This document shows, piece after piece, positions 1 to 8,597 of a DNA stretch of 33,683 bases. Source of the DNA: Paenibacillus timonensis (GTDB taxonomy: Bacteria > Bacillota > Bacilli > Paenibacillales > Paenibacillaceae). The stretch lies in assembly GCF_022427145.1 (NCBI RefSeq), contig NZ_JAKSXN010000059.1, positions 1 through 33,683 of the forward strand, written 5' to 3'. Below the pieces are notes generated by a model that ran no database searches, was not told the DNA's origin, and saw nothing but the letters and a program-made list of their open reading frames with translations. Position 1 is the first letter of the stretch, and every line of letters begins with the position of its first letter. The translations under genes and the position numbers were made by a program.

Positions 1-74
1 TAGGACATGTTATATTTCATTGTCCTATATAGGGGTAGCTTATCCTATGGGAGAGACCGTTTTTTTGATCTTGT

Positions 75-2531
75 TTAGAAAGTTAGATTAGCTAATTGCT
101 CAATCGAATTCTTTTCGGACGGGTCCACTTGCAGCAACCGGTCGTACACGGCCTGGTCGCTAGCTCCTGTCTTCTGCAAGGCAGCCAGGTACCACCGGGC
201 GATTTCGCGGTTTGTGTCATCCGTCAAATCATCTTTGATCCCTACTTTGAAAATTTCCGCCGCCTTAGCCGGTTCATTCATCATAAACTGCATTTTTCCG
301 GCATTTAGGACCATCGGTTGTGTAATTTCAAAAGGATTCCCTTGCATTTGCCCCTTAGGCAACGTCTTCAGGTGCTCAACCCCATCCACAACATGCTGAT
401 AGGCGGCTAGCCCGGTTTGGAAATATTGCTCCTTCTGGGCTGTATCCTGTTCGCCAAGCTTCTGATACCCAAGCTCATAGGATTGAACAATCAGGTTCTC
501 GTACCAGCTCATATCATAAGCATAACGATCAGCGTTATCGCGGTACACCGCATACGCTTTGTCGTATTCGCCTTTGGACTGATAAAGCTTAATCAGCTGT
601 TTGTACATGTCCTTGTTGAAGGGTTCTTTTTTCAGCGCATTCGTAAGGAGTGACTGCTCCTGATTGTAGAAAGCTTCATCTTTCGTTTGATCAAAGCCGG
701 CCTGCAACAGTGAGCTTAGGTACAGTACTGCATCCGGTTGGGCGCTGCGTTTCTTGAGCGCGTCATCCAGAGGGGCCTTGATCTCCTGGAAGTCCGTGCT
801 GGTCGTGATCAACTCTTTACCTTTGGCCGCAGCCCCGGAAGCTTGGATGTTCCGGATCGACATAAAGATCAGGATCAAGGAGGCGACCACCATAATCGTG
901 CTATACAGACCACGCATCGTTCCTGCCTTAACGGAGAACTTCTCGACAGGGCGGTTGTCCATTGTCGCCGCCATACCCGCCAGCCCTATGAATACCAAGA
1001 TGCCCAAGAACACATAACTCATGTTAAAGTCCATTAAGCTGTGCATCAGGATGGAGAGGACAATGATGAAGTATACAAAGTAGGATTCCCGGTTTTGTTC
1101 ATCCGCTTTGATATATCCATGGATGTATTTATAGAAAATAAAGGCCAAGAAAGCAATCAACACGAGGAAGCCTAGAATTCCGACCTCAACGAGGTACTGC
1201 ATCACAAAGCTATGCGCTTGACGGCTGGTGTACGGGTTGTTCTGGTATTTCTCATAGATCGAAGCCCAGGCACCGCCGCCGGCCCCGATGATCGGATAGT
1301 CTTTGACAACCTTCGCCGCATCCTTATAGAAAGTCATCCGTTCCAGGAAGCTGTGTTGCTGGAGGTTCAGGTTTTCCAAGCGTTCCCCGATATTACCAGG
1401 CAAAATGTGTTTCAAGTTTGTCCCGAGGAACAATGCAGCTAAAACAGCTACCGCAATGACCGAAACCAAGGGGAGCCACAAACTGGCGAGTTTCTTGCTC
1501 GCCCATTTGCCAGTTCCGTTCTCCAAACGAGGAGCAACAAAACGTTGAATCAACCAAGCGATAACGGCCAATACGATCGAAGAAGCTAAGACATAAAACC
1601 ATCCTTTGGCCGGGTCGCCGATCTGTCCTAGGTGGAATTGCTGCCCCAGCTCTGTAACTGGCTTGGCAATGACCAGCGTGCCGATTCCGGCAATCAGGCA
1701 GTAAACGATCCAGAGGATCTGCTTTGCAGGCTTCAGGAAGAACAGCAAGACGATAAATACGATTGGTAGGAACACCAAACCGCCCCGGGATAACGTTAGT
1801 AGAATCGAAAGGGCAATCGGTACAAGCATAAAAGCGTGAATAGCCTGGCTATACCATCTTTTGGAGCGTGTGATGGCAAATACGGCCACAAAGAAGAATG
1901 CCATCAAAAAGGCCGCATATGTATTCGGATATTGGAATACCGAAGCTAGCCGCGGACCGTTCGAGTCCACCCAAACCGCCTGTGTGTATTGCCCATGTAC
2001 AACCGTACCCGTAAACCAGCCGACGAGGGCCGACACGGTTCTTCCTTGGCCGAGCCAGTTGAACAGACCAAAAAGCACAATGACATATCCAACCGTGATC
2101 ACCGTCGTTTCGACGACACGGTTCGATTTTCGGTTTTGCAGCAAATACAACGAAATGACAAACATGAAGGCATAAAGCGACTGAATCAGCACCATATTGG
2201 AAGCAAAGTACTGGCTTGCTGCCGGAATCAGTGCGATAATGTAAGTTATGGGAATTAGCAGAACAAATAGGGCCGTCCAATCCCGCTGGTCCTCCAGCTT
2301 GATACTTTTGAAATAGGCGGCAACCCAGCCTAACATCAGTAGGCTTCCAACAAGAACCGCCCAATAAATCGGTTTCTCGAAGTCTAGCACAAGCCCGTTA
2401 AACAACCCGGCCTGGAACGGCGCCCAGACGAGGAACAAAATCAACCCAATCATCAACACCAACAACGCCGCAGGTAACTTTTCCCCATTTCTCGACGCTG
2501 CGGCCGTTTTACCGTATACTGGTTTCGACAC
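75..2531 (-). CDS. O-antigen ligase/polymerase (Wzy-like) with C-terminal TPR domain
   Basis: This 818-residue membrane protein has about twelve hydrophobic segments in residues 1-560. It resembles the Wzy_C/O-antigen ligase family, which joins undecaprenyl-linked glycan units or moves glycan to an acceptor on the outer face of the membrane. Family-like features are the RLASVFQYPNTYAAF segment and, near residues 410-460, the GAGGGAW and QAHSFVMQYLVEVGILG segments, which form the usual extracytoplasmic loop with His and Glu. Residues 570-818 are soluble and contain TPR-like helices (around FNKDMYKQLIKLYQSKGEYDKAY), probably outside the membrane. An AAGGAG site lies 9 bases before the ATG. The gene is divergent from the rml operon, so it probably serves the same or a related wall polysaccharide. 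Ligase and polymerase cannot be told apart from sequence alone. Confidence 0.85.
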   Translation of the reverse strand: MSKPVYGKTAAASRNGEKLPAALLVLMIGLILFLVWAPFQAGLFNGLVLDFEKPIYWAVLVGSLLMLGWVAAYFKSIKLEDQRDWTALFVLLIPITYIIALIPAASQYFASNMVLIQSLYAFMFVISLYLLQNRKSNRVVETTVITVGYVIVLFGLFNWLGQGRTVSALVGWFTGTVVHGQYTQAVWVDSNGPRLASVFQYPNTYAAFLMAFFFVAVFAITRSKRWYSQAIHAFMLVPIALSILLTLSRGGLVFLPIVFIVLLFFLKPAKQILWIVYCLIAGIGTLVIAKPVTELGQQFHLGQIGDPAKGWFYVLASSIVLAVIAWLIQRFVAPRLENGTGKWASKKLASLWLPLVSVIAVAVLAALFLGTNLKHILPGNIGERLENLNLQQHSFLERMTFYKDAAKVVKDYPIIGAGGGAWASIYEKYQNNPYTSRQAHSFVMQYLVEVGILGFLVLIAFLAFIFYKYIHGYIKADEQNRESYFVYFIIVLSILMHSLMDFNMSYVFLGILVFIGLAGMAATMDNRPVEKFSVKAGTMRGLYSTIMVVASLILIFMSIRNIQASGAAAKGKELITTSTDFQEIKAPLDDALKKRSAQPDAVLYLSSLLQAGFDQTKDEAFYNQEQSLLTNALKKEPFNKDMYKQLIKLYQSKGEYDKAYAVYRDNADRYAYDMSWYENLIVQSYELGYQKLGEQDTAQKEQYFQTGLAAYQHVVDGVEHLKTLPKGQMQGNPFEITQPMVLNAGKMQFMMNEPAKAAEIFKVGIKDDLTDDTNREIARWYLAALQKTGASDQAVYDRLLQVDPSEKNSIEQLANLTF

Positions 2532-2565
2532 GTGTTTATCTCCTTTGCAAATAAGTACGGGTATT

Positions 2566-2594
2566 ATTTTAGCATAGACTTAGTAGATTTGTAA
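2566..2594 (-). promoter_or_regulatory. Probable promoter of the O-antigen ligase-like gene
   Basis: Read on the minus strand, a TTACAA -35 (2589-2594) and a TAAAAT -10 (2566-2571) are separated by exactly 17 bases. They lie about 35 bases upstream of the minus-strand start codon. Each box matches the sigma-A consensus in most positions. The gap is AT-rich, so a chance match is possible. Confidence 0.45.
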
Positions 2595-2661
2595 TTCAGC
2601 AACTAGGATTTGTTATTTTACTATAAAGAATACGAATATTTTTTGAAGGAGTTTGTTGTTA

Positions 2662-3534
2662 ATGAAAGGTATTATTTTAGCAGGGGGTTCCGGCACGAGA
2701 TTATACCCTGTCACCAAAGCAATATCCAAGCAAATTGTTCCAGTATATGATAAGCCAATGATATATTATCCGCTATCTGTACTAATGCTTGCTGGAATTA
2801 GAGAGATACTAATAATTTCAACTCCCAGAGATATATCTGTGTATCAAGAATTATTTGAAGATGGTTCGAGTCTTGGGTTAAATATTTCTTACAAAGTACA
2901 AAATGAACCCAATGGACTGGCAGAAGCGTTCATAATCGGAGAAGAATTTATCAATGGCGACTCGGTTGCGTTGATTTTAGGCGACAACATTTTTTATGGT
3001 CAAAGCTTTGGGCGCATACTGGATGAAGCGGCCCAAAATAAAGAAGGAGCGACGATATTCGGTTATTTTGTCAAAAACCCTAAGGATTATGGTGTGATCG
3101 AACATGATAATGAGGGGAATGTAATATCTATAGAAGAAAAACCCGTGAATCCTAAATCCAATTATGCAGTACCTGGGTTGTATTTTTATGACCATCAGGT
3201 TGTGGAAATAGCAAAGAACATTACACCTTCAGCACGTGGTGAGCTTGAGATTACAGAAGTGAACAATATGTACTTAAAACAAGGGCGGCTCAAAGTAAAA
3301 TTACTTGGCAGAGGCATGGCTTGGATGGATACGGGGACTCATGATGGGATGCTTGAGGCAAGCAACTACGTAGAAGCTGTTCAAAAAAGACAAGGTCTCT
3401 ACATTGCCTGCATAGAAGAAATTGCTTATAAAATGAATTACATTAATAAAGAACAGTTAATGGAATTAGCAAAACCTCTGATGAAATCTGATTATGGAAA
3501 ATACTTAGTTTATGTTGCAACGGGTTTATATTAA
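2662..3534 (+). CDS. rfbA: Glucose-1-phosphate thymidylyltransferase RmlA
   Basis: This 290-residue protein makes dTDP-glucose from glucose-1-phosphate and dTTP, the first step of dTDP-L-rhamnose synthesis in the cytoplasm. The N-terminus carries the nucleotidyltransferase signature GGSGTRLYP, followed by [27 protein letters not shown] marks the metal-binding region and EEKP the sugar-binding region. Length matches the family. In-frame TTG codons occur from 2653, but AAGGAG at 2646-2651 is spaced 10 bases from ATG 2662 and only 1 base from the TTG, so ATG 2662 is chosen. It is the first gene of an AT-rich operon continuing with rmlC, rmlB and rmlD. Confidence 0.95.
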   Translation: MKGIILAGGSGTRLYPVTKAISKQIVPVYDKPMIYYPLSVLMLAGIREILIISTPRDISVYQELFEDGSSLGLNISYKVQNEPNGLAEAFIIGEEFINGDSVALILGDNIFYGQSFGRILDEAAQNKEGATIFGYFVKNPKDYGVIEHDNEGNVISIEEKPVNPKSNYAVPGLYFYDHQVVEIAKNITPSARGELEITEVNNMYLKQGRLKVKLLGRGMAWMDTGTHDGMLEASNYVEAVQKRQGLYIACIEEIAYKMNYINKEQLMELAKPLMKSDYGKYLVYVATGLY

Positions 3535-3558
3535 TTTGTTCTTTTTTAGGAGGAGTAT

Positions 3559-4110
3559 ATGGGGAACTTCAAATTTATCGGGACAGGAATTAATGATTTA
3601 GTTATCGTAGAACCAAAAGTGTTTGGCGACCATAGAGGCTATTTCATGGAAACTTATAATTATAATGACTTTAAAGAAGCTGGTTTAGATATGGTTTTTG
3701 TTCAAGATAACCAATCAAAATCACGGAAAGGTGTGCTAAGAGGTCTCCATTTTCAAAAAAAACACCCACAGGGTAAGTTGGTTCGTGTCCTTTCCGGTGA
3801 GGTGTTTGATGTTGCGGTAGATCTTAGACCTGAATCTCTAACATATAAAAAATGGTTTGGTACAGTGCTTTCAGGGGAAAACCAGAAACAACTGTATGTT
3901 CCTGAAAGGTTCGCGCATGGATTCTTGGTTTTGTCAGACGAAGCAGAATTTGTTTATAAGTGTACGGATTTTTATCACCCTGAAGATGAGGGCGGTGTCC
4001 TATGGAATGATCCGGAAATTGGGGTGAAGTGGCCGATTACAGAAGATTTGGAAGTTCTTCTATCAGAAAAAGACAAAACATTAAAGTTACTTAGTGATCA
4101 GCAATTTTAG
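3559..4110 (+). CDS. rfbC: dTDP-4-dehydrorhamnose 3,5-epimerase RmlC
   Basis: This 183-residue cupin enzyme epimerises dTDP-4-keto-6-deoxyglucose at C3 and C5, the third step to dTDP-L-rhamnose. Visible family signatures are QDNQSKSRKGVLRGLHFQ, which holds the catalytic His, GEVFDVAVDLR, the PERFAHGFLVL stretch, and the Tyr region FVYKCTDFYHPEDE. Length is normal. An AGGAGG site precedes the ATG by about 5 bases. The gene lies 24 bases after rmlA, and its stop codon overlaps the ribosome binding site of rmlB, which suggests tight co-translation. In many clusters rmlC is divergent or missing; here it sits in the operon as a full copy. Confidence 0.95.
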   Translation: MGNFKFIGTGINDLVIVEPKVFGDHRGYFMETYNYNDFKEAGLDMVFVQDNQSKSRKGVLRGLHFQKKHPQGKLVRVLSGEVFDVAVDLRPESLTYKKWFGTVLSGENQKQLYVPERFAHGFLVLSDEAEFVYKCTDFYHPEDEGGVLWNDPEIGVKWPITEDLEVLLSEKDKTLKLLSDQQF

Positions 4111-4123
4111 GAGGAGTTATTAA

Positions 4124-5188
4124 GTGTTAACAAATAATAATAATGTAGCTCCAGTTACCGTATTAGTTACGGGAGGGGCCGGGTTCATTGGAAGTAATTT
4201 TGTTCAATATATGTTAAAGCAATATCCTAATTATCATATTATCAACCTTGATTCATTAACTTATGCTGGGAATTTAGAGAATCTTCAGGAAGTTGAAGGT
4301 AATGAAAACTATACCTTTATCAAAGGTGACATCTGTGACGTGGCATTAGTTGATTCGATCTTCGAGAAATATAATCCGTTATATATAATTAACTTTGCAG
4401 CCGAGTCTCATGTTGACCGAAGCATATTGAATCCACAGGTATTTTTACAGACCAATATTGCAGGGACGCAAGTTTTACTTGATGCTTGTAAGAAATATTG
4501 GATGAGTAATGGAGGATACATCCCCGAAGCAAAATTTGTACAAGTTTCAACGGATGAAGTGTACGGATCTCTTGGACAAACGGGGTATTTTACGGAGAAT
4601 ACACCACTGTCTCCCAATAGCCCGTACTCAGCTAGTAAAGCATCTGCTGATATGTTTGTTCGGGCTTATCATGAAACTTACGACCTTAATATTAACATCA
4701 CAAGATGTTCCAACAACTATGGTCCGTATCAATTTCCTGAAAAATTGATTCCATTAATGATCTCTAATGCTCTAGAGGACAAGGAATTGCCGGTATATGG
4801 GGATGGAATGAACATTAGAGATTGGCTGTATGTTGAAGATCATTGTAAAGCTATAGACGTTGTTATGCATAAGGGGAAATCCGGCGAAGTTTATAACGTA
4901 GGCGGACATAATGAAAGGGCGAATATTGATATCGTTAAGATTATTTTAGAGGAACTTGGGAAACCGGAATCACTGATTAAATTCGTCGAGGATCGTCTGG
5001 GCCATGATAGAAGGTATGCAATCGATCCACAGAAGATTAAGGATGAGTTAGGGTGGGAGCCGAATGTTATGTTCGATGAAGGAATTAGATTGACCATCCA
5101 ATGGTACTTGAATAATCTAAAATGGTTAAATAATGTGAAGAGTGGAGAATATATAGCGTATTATGACAAAATGTATTCTGGGAAATAA
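4124..5188 (+). CDS. rfbB: dTDP-glucose 4,6-dehydratase RmlB (first copy)
   Basis: This 354-residue extended SDR enzyme converts dTDP-glucose to dTDP-4-keto-6-deoxyglucose with NAD+. It has the Rossmann motif GGAGFIGSNF, the catalytic STDEVYG region with Asp-Glu, the YSASK active site (YxxxK), RCSNNYGPYQFPEKLIPL, and GDGMNIRDWLYVEDHC. The start is GTG 4124, preceded by GGAGGAG at 4110-4116, which overlaps the rmlC stop. The first ten residues, with three Asn in a row, are an extra N-terminal stretch compared with the second copy at 15508. That second copy differs in base composition, so the two are probably of separate origin rather than a recent duplication. Confidence 0.94.
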   Translation: MLTNNNNVAPVTVLVTGGAGFIGSNFVQYMLKQYPNYHIINLDSLTYAGNLENLQEVEGNENYTFIKGDICDVALVDSIFEKYNPLYIINFAAESHVDRSILNPQVFLQTNIAGTQVLLDACKKYWMSNGGYIPEAKFVQVSTDEVYGSLGQTGYFTENTPLSPNSPYSASKASADMFVRAYHETYDLNINITRCSNNYGPYQFPEKLIPLMISNALEDKELPVYGDGMNIRDWLYVEDHCKAIDVVMHKGKSGEVYNVGGHNERANIDIVKIILEELGKPESLIKFVEDRLGHDRRYAIDPQKIKDELGWEPNVMFDEGIRLTIQWYLNNLKWLNNVKSGEYIAYYDKMYSGK

Positions 5189-5225
5189 ATCTTTATAGAT
5201 AGATTGATCCTGGGGAGAAATGACT

Positions 5226-6074
5226 ATGAAGGTATTGGTGACGGGTGCTAAAGGGCAACTCGGATTTGACGTCGTAAGATGTTTGAAAGAATTGGGAGTA
5301 AAATGTATTGGTGTAGGCATGGACGACCTTGATATATCCAATTTAGAAGCGACTGCTAAGTATATCCGATGCTATCACCCCGACGTTGTTGTGCACTGCG
5401 CTGCATACACTGATGTGGATAGGGCTGAGTTTGAAGCGGAGAAATGTAGGATTATCAACGTAACTTCAACAGAAAATATAGCGTCACTCTGTAATGAAAT
5501 AGGTGCGAAAATGGTGTACATTAGCACCGACTACGTATTTTCAGGTGAAGGTGATACACCTTTCGAAGTGTTTTCAAAAGTTGGTCCGCTATCTGTATAT
5601 GGGCAGACAAAACTTGATGGGGAGAAAGTTGTTCAAAAAAGTCTTCCTCAACACTTTATTGTTAGAACTTCATGGGCTTTTGGAGTGAATGGAGATAACT
5701 TCGTAAAAAAAATGTTAAGAATTTCTGGGGAGTACGAAACAATTAATGTTGTTTCTGATCAAATAGGTTCTCCAACGTTTACTTTTGATTTAGCTCAGCT
5801 TATTGTGGACATGATACAGACTGAGAAATTTGGTGTTTATCATGCTACTAACGAAGGATATTGTAGCAGAGCAGAGTTTGCCGCCGAAATTTTTCGCCTA
5901 ACAGACAAGAAGAATAAGGTCAACTTTATAAAATCTGATCAATACCATATGCAGGCCGTTAGACCTAAAAATTCAAGATTGTCTAAATCAAGTTTGGATT
6001 TAGGAGGATTTAATCGTTTACCAAGTTGGAAAGAAGCGCTAGTTAGATATTTAAAAGAAACCAGTGCAAAGTGA
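5226..6074 (+). CDS. rfbD: dTDP-4-dehydrorhamnose reductase RmlD (first copy)
   Basis: This 282-residue SDR reductase catalyses the last step to dTDP-L-rhamnose. It shows the Rossmann motif VTGAKGQLG at the N-terminus, HCAAYTDVDRAE, STDYVFSGEG, and the YGQTKLDGE active site with YxxxK. ATG codons occur at 5220 and 5226. The GGGGAG at 5212-5217 is only 2 bases from the first but 8 bases from the second, so 5226 (MKVLVTGAKG) is preferred. It lies in the AT-rich operon between rmlB and the ABC exporter genes. A second RmlD is encoded at 16527-17402. Confidence 0.93.
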   Translation: MKVLVTGAKGQLGFDVVRCLKELGVKCIGVGMDDLDISNLEATAKYIRCYHPDVVVHCAAYTDVDRAEFEAEKCRIINVTSTENIASLCNEIGAKMVYISTDYVFSGEGDTPFEVFSKVGPLSVYGQTKLDGEKVVQKSLPQHFIVRTSWAFGVNGDNFVKKMLRISGEYETINVVSDQIGSPTFTFDLAQLIVDMIQTEKFGVYHATNEGYCSRAEFAAEIFRLTDKKNKVNFIKSDQYHMQAVRPKNSRLSKSSLDLGGFNRLPSWKEALVRYLKETSAK

Positions 6075-6122
6075 TTCTTGTTTATCGTGTGCTATTATTT
6101 TAATCATAAGGATCGATTTATT

Positions 6123-6896
6123 ATGAACTATGTTAAAAATTTTTGGCGGTACAAGGGGTTACTATATGAATTTGTTGTTAGAGATTTGAAAATTAAGTAT
6201 CGTCGATCTTTCCTTGGCTATTTATGGAGTTTGTTAAATCCTCTCTTAATGATGATCGTTTTAGTTGCTGTATTTTCAAGCTTTTTTAGATTTGATATTC
6301 CTAATTACCCAGTTTATCTTTTATCGGGGCAAATTATTTTTAATTTTTTTTCAGAGGCTACATCTGTATCCATGAATTCGATTCTTGGTGCTGGAGCACT
6401 TATCAAAAAGGTATATGTGCCTAAATATTTATTTCCGCTTTCAAAGGTGTTCTCTTCATTTATCACCTTGATTTTTTCTCTGGTCGCAATGGTTGTAGTT
6501 ATTATTTTTACAGGTGTGCCAATAACAGCGGAGATTTTGTTTTTTCCTTTGCCTTTACTATATATTTTAATGTTCTCTGTAGGTGTAGGTTTAATAATGT
6601 CTGTCCTTGCAGTTTATTTCCGAGATATGATTCATTTATATACAGTGCTTCTTTCGGCCTGGATGTATCTGACCCCCATTTTTTATCCTGTTAATATTGT
6701 CCCTGATTATGTGAAATCAATTATCTATGCTAATCCAATGTATTATTTTGTAGAGGCTTTTAGGGATATAGTACTGTACAGTCAACTGCCAGATCTCCAG
6801 ACAAACATGGTATGCCTTTTTTTCTCTGTTTTATCAATTCTAATAGGTCTTTTGGTATTTTATAAGAATCAGCATAAATTCGTATTGCATATTTGA
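6123..6896 (+). CDS. ABC-2 type polysaccharide exporter, permease subunit (Wzm/TagG-like)
   Basis: This 257-residue membrane protein has about six hydrophobic segments. It resembles the ABC-2 permeases that export polyprenyl-linked polysaccharides such as O-antigen and teichoic acid. The N-terminal amphipathic stretch, with LLYEFVVRDLKIKYRRSFLGYLWSLLNPL, is typical of the family, as is the AWMYLTPIFYPV segment late in the protein. An upstream in-frame TTG at 6078 is possible. However, AAGGAT at 6108-6113 lies 9 bases before ATG 6123, and the residues before it are poorly conserved in character, so the ATG is chosen. The next gene encodes its ATPase. The pair implies that the rhamnose-rich polymer of this operon is finished in the cytoplasm before export. 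Confidence 0.9.
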   Translation: MNYVKNFWRYKGLLYEFVVRDLKIKYRRSFLGYLWSLLNPLLMMIVLVAVFSSFFRFDIPNYPVYLLSGQIIFNFFSEATSVSMNSILGAGALIKKVYVPKYLFPLSKVFSSFITLIFSLVAMVVVIIFTGVPITAEILFFPLPLLYILMFSVGVGLIMSVLAVYFRDMIHLYTVLLSAWMYLTPIFYPVNIVPDYVKSIIYANPMYYFVEAFRDIVLYSQLPDLQTNMVCLFFSVLSILIGLLVFYKNQHKFVLHI

Positions 6897-6927
6897 TGAA
6901 CAATTACGAAATGGAAGGGTTCAATCT

Positions 6928-7659
6928 ATGTCTGAATTTGCGGTTGAAGTAACAAATGTTTCGATGAAGTTTAATTTGGAGAGGGAAAGAATCAATAGCT
7001 TAAAAGAATATACAATCAGATTGTTGAAGAGGAATATCGAATATGATGAGTTCTACGCTTTAAAAGATGTATCTTTTCGAGTAGAAAAAGGGGATTCCTT
7101 TGCTATTATTGGGGGGAACGGTTCTGGGAAGAGTACAATGCTGAAAATTATTTCGGGGATATATAATCCTACTTCAGGAAAGGTTCGTGTGAATGGTAGT
7201 ATTGCTCCATTAATTGAGTTGGGTACTGGTTTTGACATGGAACTAACTGCGAAGGAAAATATTTTTTTGAATGGTGCTGTTTTAGGTTATACAAAAAAAT
7301 TTATGCAGGAGAGGTATGAGGAGATAATTGATTTTTCAGAGCTGCATGAATTTGTAGATGTTCCTTTGAAAAATTTTTCGTCTGGGATGGTTGCGCGTCT
7401 AGGATTTTCTATTGCTACCCTTGTTAAGCCTGACTTGTTAATTGTTGATGAGATATTGTCGGTCGGGGACCAGTCCTTTCAAGAGAAATGCGAGAAAAGA
7501 ATGAGCGAACTGACTGCTGGTGGCACGACTTTGCTTCTAGTCTCTCACTCGATTGATCAGGTTAAGAATGTTTGCAATAATGCTATTTGGTTAAAAAAGG
7601 GTCAGGTAATGGCTTCAGGGCTAGTAGAAGATGTCTGCAATGCATACCTCCAAGGGTAG
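6928..7659 (+). CDS. ABC transporter ATP-binding subunit for polysaccharide export (Wzt/TagH-like)
   Basis: This 243-residue ATPase powers the permease encoded just upstream. Walker A is GGNGSGKST (residues 62-70). The signature loop reads NFSSGMVARL, Walker B is LLIVDEILSVGD, and the switch His lies in LLVSHSIDQV. The long insertion before Walker A (SLKEYTIRLLKRNIEYDEFYALKDVSF) is characteristic of Wzt/TagH ATPases. The protein ends right after the nucleotide-binding domain and lacks the C-terminal carbohydrate-binding domain of long Wzt proteins. Chain termination is therefore probably not recognised by this subunit. GGAAGG lies 9 bases before ATG 6928. Confidence 0.92.
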   Translation: MSEFAVEVTNVSMKFNLERERINSLKEYTIRLLKRNIEYDEFYALKDVSFRVEKGDSFAIIGGNGSGKSTMLKIISGIYNPTSGKVRVNGSIAPLIELGTGFDMELTAKENIFLNGAVLGYTKKFMQERYEEIIDFSELHEFVDVPLKNFSSGMVARLGFSIATLVKPDLLIVDEILSVGDQSFQEKCEKRMSELTAGGTTLLLVSHSIDQVKNVCNNAIWLKKGQVMASGLVEDVCNAYLQG

Positions 7660-7699
7660 CCATGATATTAGGAAAGAGTATTAGTTAGGGGAGTGTAGT

Positions 7700-8545
7700 A
7701 TGTCTAATAATAAGACAGTATTGGTTACTGGTGCTGGGGGTTACATTGGTAATCATGTAGTAAAAACATTATTGGATATGGGGGTTAACGTATTCGCAGC
7801 GGATAATAATGTGGAACGCATTGACTTTCGTGCAAATATCATTGAATACAATATATTTTCTGGAAGAGAACAAATATATGATGAGTTGGGAAGGCCGGAT
7901 ATTTGTTTACACATGGCATGGAGAGATGGATTTGTTCATAATGCAGACTCTCATTTGAAAAACTTATATTCCCATTATGAATTTATAAAAAATATGGTAA
8001 ATGGTGGACTAAAGCATGTTGCTGTAATGGGAACAATGCATGAGGTGGGTTATTACGAAGGTGAGATTAACGAAGAAACCCCAACAAATCCGTACTCATT
8101 ATATGGTATTGCTAAAAATAGTCTGCGACAATCTCTGGAAACTTTTTTAAAGGGTAGAAATGTAGTGTTTCAGTGGTTAAGAGCCTTTTATATCTATGGT
8201 GATGATTCTAAGAATAAGTCAATTTTTACGAAAATTATTCAGGCTGAGCAAGATGGAAAAGAGTTGTTTCCTTTTACAACTGGAGAAAATAAATATGATT
8301 TTATTACTGTAGATGAGTTGGCTCGTCAAATTTCTTTAACAGTGCTGCAAACTGAAATTGACGGGATTATTAACTGTTGCTCAGGACAGCCTGTCTCATT
8401 AAGGGAAATGGTTGAGAAGTTCTTGGAGAAGAACGCTTATAAAATTAAATTAGATTATGGAGCATTCCCGAATCGCCCGTATGATTCTCCAGGATTATGG
8501 GGGAGTAATGAAAAAATCCAAAGGATTCTAAAAAAACACTCTTGA
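7700..8545 (+). CDS. NAD-dependent epimerase/dehydratase family protein (SDR)
   Basis: This 281-residue extended SDR protein has the Rossmann motif VTGAGGYIGNHV at the N-terminus, an active-site region VMGTMHEVGYYEG, and the catalytic YGIAK (YxxxK). The overall pattern (CLHMAWRDGFVHNADSHLKNL, NPYSLYGIAKNSLRQ) resembles proteins I recall from streptococcal rgp-type rhamnan clusters and 6-deoxyhexose reductases of the Tll type, but this is from memory. It probably makes or changes a nucleotide sugar used beside dTDP-rhamnose; the substrate cannot be read from the sequence. GGGGAG precedes the ATG. It sits between the exporter genes and the RgpF-like gene in the same operon. Confidence 0.75.
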   Translation: MSNNKTVLVTGAGGYIGNHVVKTLLDMGVNVFAADNNVERIDFRANIIEYNIFSGREQIYDELGRPDICLHMAWRDGFVHNADSHLKNLYSHYEFIKNMVNGGLKHVAVMGTMHEVGYYEGEINEETPTNPYSLYGIAKNSLRQSLETFLKGRNVVFQWLRAFYIYGDDSKNKSIFTKIIQAEQDGKELFPFTTGENKYDFITVDELARQISLTVLQTEIDGIINCCSGQPVSLREMVEKFLEKNAYKIKLDYGAFPNRPYDSPGLWGSNEKIQRILKKHS

Positions 8546-8597
8546 TATAATTTCAATAGAAAAAATAGATAAGATAAGATTGGGGAATAGTATACTC

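Noticed and set aside
1..27. Inverted repeat TAGGACA/TGTCCTA at the left edge as a terminator for the minus-strand gene
   Set aside because: The stem is 7 bp with a 13-base AT loop and no T-run on the minus strand. The window edge prevents a fuller look.
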